DNA of 36,556 bases from a virus, in IMG/VR virus record IMGVR_UViG_3300034101_002578, positions 1 to 36,556 of that record; one strand, written 5' to 3'. The notes beneath the pieces were generated by a model, which worked only from the letters and a program-made list of their open reading frames with translations, was not told the origin of the DNA and searched no databases. How positions within the stretch are numbered: the stretch's first letter is position 1; every line of letters begins with the position of its first letter. Of this stretch, positions 33,047-36,556 are shown one piece after another. A program made the position numbers and the translations under genes.

Positions 33047-33250
33047 TTACAACCCGTTCTTAAATGACCGAACCTTGCCCTCGGCGGACAAAGCCGTAAG
33101 CAACGGCAATAATAAGTGAAGCGGCTCTTTTTCGAGCGCACTCGGTAGGCAGTTAAACTCTCTACAGAGCCGCAACACCAGCAGTTCAATTGGCGGATCT
33201 TCAGTTCCGGTGTGCAGGTGCGCCATTACCCGAAACTCTAGGCTTTTCCC
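33047..33250 (-). CDS. Tail assembly chaperone, -1 frameshift extension (gpT-like)
   Basis: Beyond the slip site 33250-33244 the -1 frame is open for 65 codons, KSLEFRVMAHLHTGTEDPPI and on, ending at 33049-33047, one base before the tape-measure ATG. Fused to the upstream chaperone it gives about 152 residues. In lambda and related siphoviruses the equivalent gpGT binds the tape measure during tail assembly while gpG alone coats it. An internal ATG at 33226 could make a separate 59-residue protein instead. Confidence 0.75.
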   Translation of the reverse strand, partial: GKSLEFRVMAHLHTGTEDPPIELLVLRLCREFNCLPSALEKEPLHLLLPLLTALSAEGKVRSFKNGL

Positions 33251-33504
33251 TCTTTATCTGTTGGGTTTTCGACTCCATAATATTGCCTCCATATCTCTTC
33301 GTATAAATCGTTGAATTCGCTTCTCTTGAGGTGCATCACGCCACCCTCAATGTGCTTATCCATCCAGTCAATTACTTCTACGTCAGTTAATTGACCCTGA
33401 TTCATAGCCGAAAAGAAACGAATGTCAGCAAACGTAAGTTCGTCTACTTTCAACACATACTTGGGGGCTTTTGGAGCCGATGTTGATCCGCTATTCTGAC
33501 TCAT
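33238..33504 (-). CDS. Tail assembly chaperone (gpG-like)
   Basis: An 88-residue acidic protein between the major tail and tape-measure genes. APKYVLKVDELTFADIRFFS and VIDWMDKHIEGG then FNDLYEEIWRQYYGVENP fit helical tail chaperones. Near its end the codons GAG GGA AAA form the heptamer GGGAAAA in the right phase for -1 slippage. It lies 2 bp behind the major tail gene. Confidence 0.8.
   Translation of the reverse strand: MSQNSGSTSAPKAPKYVLKVDELTFADIRFFSAMNQGQLTDVEVIDWMDKHIEGGVMHLKRSEFNDLYEEIWRQYYGVENPTDKEGKA
33244..33250 (-). promoter_or_regulatory. -1 ribosomal frameshift site GGGAAAA
   Basis: X-XXY-YYZ heptamer G-GGA-AAA in frame with the gpG-like gene, ten bases before its stop codon ends. 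It is the same type as the lambda G-T site. Confidence 0.75.
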
Positions 33505-33506
33505 AA

Positions 33507-34001
33507 TTACGTCCCACTTCCACCGCTAGTATTACTTGCCGAGGTCTTTTGCAACTCTGGGGTGTGAACGCGGAACATTCCCATAATTGGGCCTGCCCCC
33601 TTTGCGTCAGCCGTTGGGTACCGAAACGTCTTAAGTGTGGCAGGCGCAGTAATTGGCGTGCGATACATTGCAGACGTGCCAGCCGTGCCACCCTTGGGGA
33701 TGTACCGAACATAAATAGCGCCCAGCGTGTTGGCGTTTTCAAAAGCCGCACGAATAAGTTCGTAAGACTCGCCAGCTGCTTCACTGTAGATAATGTTGAA
33801 ATCAACGTCCATTGCGTTGCGCTTGCCACCTTGTGAAATGGGAACGTCACCGTCAAGAACGTGTTCGTCACCGGTGTTGCGTTCCTGTTCGGTGCTGGTA
33901 ACACTTTGTGTTTGACCACTGACATTTATCCAAGTGGTCAAATCAGTGCTGATGTAAACAGCAGCCACGGCAACACTGACCGAATTTGTAGTCGCTGGCA
34001 T
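33507..34001 (-). CDS. Major tail protein
   Basis: A 164-residue tail-tube subunit. It opens with VSVAVAAVYISTDLTTWINV, then contains GDEHVLDGDVPI and SYELIRAAFENANTLGAIYV with a YRTPITAPATLK strand pair, the usual beta-sandwich plan of siphovirus tube proteins with a Ser/Gly-rich tail. AGGAGTG lies 7 nt before the ATG. It is followed by the chaperone pair and tape measure, the standard order. Confidence 0.8.
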   Translation of the reverse strand: MPATTNSVSVAVAAVYISTDLTTWINVSGQTQSVTSTEQERNTGDEHVLDGDVPISQGGKRNAMDVDFNIIYSEAAGESYELIRAAFENANTLGAIYVRYIPKGGTAGTSAMYRTPITAPATLKTFRYPTADAKGAGPIMGMFRVHTPELQKTSASNTSGGSGT

Positions 34002-34011
34002 GTTATCACTC

Positions 34012-34458
34012 CTAATTGTTCTCTACCACAGTAACCATACAAACAACCGCGTCATAGTATTGCTCTGATCCCTCTGGCCACTCAACTAAACCGCTTGTTT
34101 GCTCGACATCATCTACGACATAGTGTTGTGCCGCTACATCCCTAATGAGTCCTGCATACTCGCCCATGTAGTTAAAGACATCAAACGCAATACTAGAAAC
34201 ACCAATCCCAGCGGACACTGGGCGCAACAACATTATATCTGGGATTCGCCACGACGCTGTAAACGCTCGGCCAGATAATGTTGTGCGCTCATATTGTGAT
34301 GATACCATACCAGCCCCGCGGTGCGATATAAATCGGTATGGCAATTGTGCGGTTGATACCCCGTCAAGCAACGTGTCTTCGTGGCTTGCGGTATACCCAA
34401 GCACGCTTGTACTTGCAATTGCATCAATTATTGCCCCAATACCGGTGTAATTTGTCAT
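34012..34458 (-). CDS. Putative tail terminator / tail completion protein
   Basis: A 148-residue alpha/beta protein between connector and major tail genes, the usual place of gpU-like or HK97 gp10/Tc1-like proteins that cap the tail tube. ASTSVLGYTASHEDTL near the N-terminus and FDVFNYMGEYAGLIRDVA in the middle are consistent with that fold but not diagnostic. Its start overlaps the upstream stop by 4 nt. Confidence 0.6.
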   Translation of the reverse strand: MTNYTGIGAIIDAIASTSVLGYTASHEDTLLDGVSTAQLPYRFISHRGAGMVSSQYERTTLSGRAFTASWRIPDIMLLRPVSAGIGVSSIAFDVFNYMGEYAGLIRDVAAQHYVVDDVEQTSGLVEWPEGSEQYYDAVVCMVTVVENN

Positions 34459-35108
34459 AGTACAATTCTTTTGTAGTTTTCAAGTAACTTACTCAAAAAC
34501 GGCGGATATGTCTGACTGAATGTTTGGCCATCTCTACGTGTTACCGGATTACCAACAAGCGATGGGATCATGTTGTCTTTTTGCTTGTACAACAACGCTG
34601 TTAGATACGTGGTCGCAAATTGCACCTGTCTTGGAGCGGTAAGCGAGTAAGCCCATCTGCCGGTAACCTCAATGCACGCATCGGGAGTTGAGTCCCATGT
34701 CCAGACAATTGGGGCATCAAGTTTTAACCTGACACCATACATTGGCTGGTTAATGACCGCAGAATTTATCGGAAGCGTGACATAGTAGTTTGGATTAACA
34801 ACGGTACCGTCCCCGTTGACTATTTGGGTTATTTGACAACAATCGTATCGATTAAACCACAACATTCGCCAGTTGTAGTAGTCGTAATAGTTGTCATATG
34901 TTGCCCGAAATATGTTTAAGTACTGTTCATACATGACGGCATCAAACTTCATTGTTGTATCTGATGTAGCCTCAAACGTGCGATCTGTTTCCTCATCAAC
35001 CATGGCCATTGCGTCCAAAATTAATGCGTTAAGTAAATCGTCGTCCGTGGTTGTTGCTGTTGGGATTTTAAGCAACTGTTTTACTCGTGCTAGTGTCGTG
35101 TAAGCCAC
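34455..35108 (-). CDS. Head-tail connector (adaptor) protein
   Basis: A 217-residue protein. The N-terminal ARVKQLLKIPTATTTDDDLL then NALILDAMAMVDEETDRTF is the signature of HK97 gp6/SPP1 gp15-like adaptors that sit under the portal. A longer beta-rich middle with YYDYYNW and VTLPINSAV precedes a final helix region. It begins at a 1-nt overlap with the glycosyltransferase stop. Confidence 0.85.
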   Translation of the reverse strand: MAYTTLARVKQLLKIPTATTTDDDLLNALILDAMAMVDEETDRTFEATSDTTMKFDAVMYEQYLNIFRATYDNYYDYYNWRMLWFNRYDCCQITQIVNGDGTVVNPNYYVTLPINSAVINQPMYGVRLKLDAPIVWTWDSTPDACIEVTGRWAYSLTAPRQVQFATTYLTALLYKQKDNMIPSLVGNPVTRRDGQTFSQTYPPFLSKLLENYKRIVL

Positions 35109-35767
35109 TACATTAACTCCGATCTGTGCAGGTGTGGTTGTGTTATGTCGGGGTGTAAGATCCTATGCGCGCCAGTTGTCATTACGTGGCCACATAAAAC
35201 CCCAAAGTGCGCTTTTTGTGAGAACCCATGCTTTTGGCAGTCGATTGAAAAATACCAGTCGTTGCAAGCATTCCCACGTCGCTCAAACACAATCTTTTCA
35301 AGCACATTACGTTTTATTAGTGTAATACCAAGCCCAACCCCGGCAACGTCAACAACTTCTTTTTGATTGACCCAACGCATGCAAGACCATGCGTCTTTTT
35401 CAGTCCAACTCATGCCCTCGCCATCTTCAACCGTATAAAACGTATTCCAGCGGTGTGATGGCTTTTGTCGTAAACAATACACACCATATGCAACATCAGA
35501 ATTAACTTCTGCCAGATCACCAATAGCGTTATCTGGAACAATAATGTCGTCTTCAATTGCCAAGAATGCGTCGCAATCAGTTTTCAAAAAGTGCTGACGT
35601 GCAAGTTCGTAATTCGTTGTCACGTTGTCGTATCCATCAGCAGACGGCTGATTGTGCTGGTACTCGATATACATATGAGGCTTGCCCCAATTTTTACGAG
35701 CATCCCACAACGCAATGTGAACCTTGCCGATAGTACGCATTCGCGGCATAAATACAAACAATTGCAC
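35108..35767 (-). CDS. Glycosyltransferase (GT-A-like) in the head operon
   Basis: A 219-residue enzyme-like protein. NYELARQHFLKTDCDAFLAI followed by EDDIIVP gives the sugar-nucleotide-binding strand and the DXD-like acidic metal motif; later VDVAGVGLGITLIKR and a final GHVMTTGAH segment match the acceptor end of family-2/Anp1-like GT-A enzymes. A GTG start at 35767 has AAAGGG upstream. It lies between capsid decoration and connector genes, so modification of a virion protein is inferred; modification of host glycans is another option. Confidence 0.7.
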   Translation of the reverse strand: MQLFVFMPRMRTIGKVHIALWDARKNWGKPHMYIEYQHNQPSADGYDNVTTNYELARQHFLKTDCDAFLAIEDDIIVPDNAIGDLAEVNSDVAYGVYCLRQKPSHRWNTFYTVEDGEGMSWTEKDAWSCMRWVNQKEVVDVAGVGLGITLIKRNVLEKIVFERRGNACNDWYFSIDCQKHGFSQKAHFGVLCGHVMTTGAHRILHPDITQPHLHRSELM

Positions 35768-35783
35768 GTCAGCAACCCTTTCA

Positions 35784-36227
35784 CTAGGCTACAATTTCAG
35801 CAACTGAAGCCAAGTCGTAATCAGACGCTGGTTCGTAACGAGCCACTCCAGCAAGTACAATGGCTGACAACAACGCGGCTCCGCTTGGGGTAAGTTCAAG
35901 GCGAATGTAGCGCACGTCTTGAGCGGCGCACTCTTGATCATCTACCTCAATAAGCGCTTGCGTATTGTTATCGCCAGTACCACTAAAAGTGCCAGCAGCC
36001 AGCGTTTTTCCAGTCAAAGTGGTGGGGAAGGTGCTGCCGTCAGTACCACCCTTGACGACCACGGCAACGGTGTGGGCGCCAATTGCACCAGCCGAAACCG
36101 CAAACAAACAACGACGAAACAATCGCATATCAACAGCATCGCTATTGGTTTGAGCGCTGTATGACGCTGGGTCAACAGTCCCAACAATGGCAAGCGCCTG
36201 CGATAAACGTTCGGTAAAAATAGCCAT
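35784..36227 (-). CDS. Capsid decoration-like protein
   Basis: A 147-residue beta-rich, Ala/Gly/Thr-rich protein directly after the capsid gene. The pattern VSAGAIGAHTVAVVVKGGTD then DVRYIRLELTPSGAALLSAI resembles small immunoglobulin-like or jelly-roll head proteins (decoration or head fibre anchor). AAGAGGTG precedes the ATG by 4-5 nt. The position after the capsid protein supports a decoration role; no firm family match. Confidence 0.55.
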   Translation of the reverse strand: MAIFTERLSQALAIVGTVDPASYSAQTNSDAVDMRLFRRCLFAVSAGAIGAHTVAVVVKGGTDGSTFPTTLTGKTLAAGTFSGTGDNNTQALIEVDDQECAAQDVRYIRLELTPSGAALLSAIVLAGVARYEPASDYDLASVAEIVA

Positions 36228-36237
36228 TCCGCACCTC

Positions 36238-36556
36238 TTAGTTCAACTTAACAAACGGGCTTACTTGGTACGAACCACTTGCAAGGGTGATCTTGTCATT
36301 CAACGCAGGCTGGCCATCAACGCGAACGGTCATCTTGATGGTCATAATATCACTCAAGAATCCGGGCGCATCGCTTGACGAAATCTGCATAGTGCCACGA
36401 TCGCCAATGTAGTATGCTTGGCGGTCGATAAGCATAACGTCACCGGCGGTGCCAAGTTCAGGCAATTTTTCGGTGAAGTACACTTCGCGACCAAGCAACC
36501 GCATCACTGGCTCGTTTTGCAAGTTTGGCAAGAAAGTTACAAAGTTACCGCTGGTG
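36238..36556 (-). CDS. Major capsid protein, C-terminal part (continues from base 1)
   Basis: The frame is open from the right edge of the window to a stop at 36238. Residues within 36430-36556 duplicate those read at 1-127; the unique part adds 63 residues. The text ML at base 1 joins IDRQAYYIGD here, a normal HK97 P-domain to A-domain continuation, followed by LASGSYQVSPFVKLN at the end. A decoration-like gene follows 10 bp downstream. Confidence 0.93.
   Translation of the reverse strand, partial: TSGNFVTFLPNLQNEPVMRLLGREVYFTEKLPELGTAGDVMLIDRQAYYIGDRGTMQISSSDAPGFLSDIMTIKMTVRVDGQPALNDKITLASGSYQVSPFVKLN
36430..36556. repeat. Terminal direct repeat, right copy
   Basis: Exact second copy of bases 1-127. 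When the genome is closed into a circle one copy should be removed, leaving about 36,429 bp. Confidence 0.95.

Noticed and set aside
33046-33189. Tape-measure start at 33189
   Set aside because: The added 48 residues are Cys/Arg-rich and overlap the chaperone extension frame; ATG at 33045 immediately follows that frame's stop.

Overview
The window is a complete tailed-phage (Caudoviricetes) genome, most likely a siphovirus, assembled as a circle. The first 127 bases recur exactly as the last 127 bases (36430-36556), and the major capsid gene runs in frame across that junction, so the unique circle is about 36,429 bp. The tape-measure gene, the tail assembly chaperone pair and the lack of any sheath gene point to a long non-contractile tail. 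Shine-Dalgarno sites, the amidase/holin lysis genes and moderate GC indicate a bacterial host, but nothing seen identifies it. I see no integrase, excisionase, partition gene or clear CI-type repressor, so a virulent or non-integrating lifestyle is more likely than classical lysogeny.

The minus strand carries one very long co-oriented block. Read from 14.4 kb downward it holds small early-type genes (14.4-10.8 kb), an N4/N6 DNA methyltransferase and a ParB-like protein (10.6-8.7 kb), terminase small and large subunits (8.7-7.2 kb), a portal fused to a Mu F-type minor head domain (7.2-5.2 kb), a neck-like protein and two fibre/lectin-like genes (5.2-3.1 kb), a head protein, the prohead protease and the major capsid protein. 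Through the circular junction it continues with a decoration-like protein, a glycosyltransferase, head-tail connectors, the major tail protein, the tail chaperones with a -1 frameshift site, the tape measure (with a 30-glycine run) and three distal-tail genes, ending at 26.7 kb. A lysis cassette (amidase, XhlA-like protein, holin) lies at 15.9-14.97 kb, followed by a CAU-anticodon tRNA.

The plus strand carries two blocks. At 16.2-17.3 kb a small GC-rich operon with a sigma70-like promoter encodes three short proteins, two or three of them membrane-like, and an ECF-like sigma factor, and closes with a perfect terminator. From 19.3 to 26.8 kb lie early and replication genes: Gp157-like protein, single-strand annealing candidate, double ribbon-helix-helix regulator, lambda-O-like initiator, DnaC-like helicase loader, small zinc-ribbon protein, C5 cytosine methyltransferase with a likely overprinted gene inside it, a multi-HTH protein and a RusA resolvase. 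A Cys-rich GP88-like gene pair is divergent at 19.1-18.0 kb.

Most notable are: (1) six copies of a bipartite promoter-like element, GTAYC-T-tract, N10, WCGGT with a fixed 21-nt phase, in front of six transcription units at 14.4-21.3 kb, in a genome that also encodes its own sigma factor; (2) two sets of the 15-bp iteron TAGAA-N5-TTCTA, one inside the initiator gene and one intergenic at 14.65 kb, each bordered by the same 21-bp sequence leading into AT-rich DNA, suggesting two origins; (3) an overprinted 153-codon frame inside the C5 methyltransferase gene; (4) a zinc-ribbon plus multi-HTH gene pair present twice, once beside each methyltransferase.
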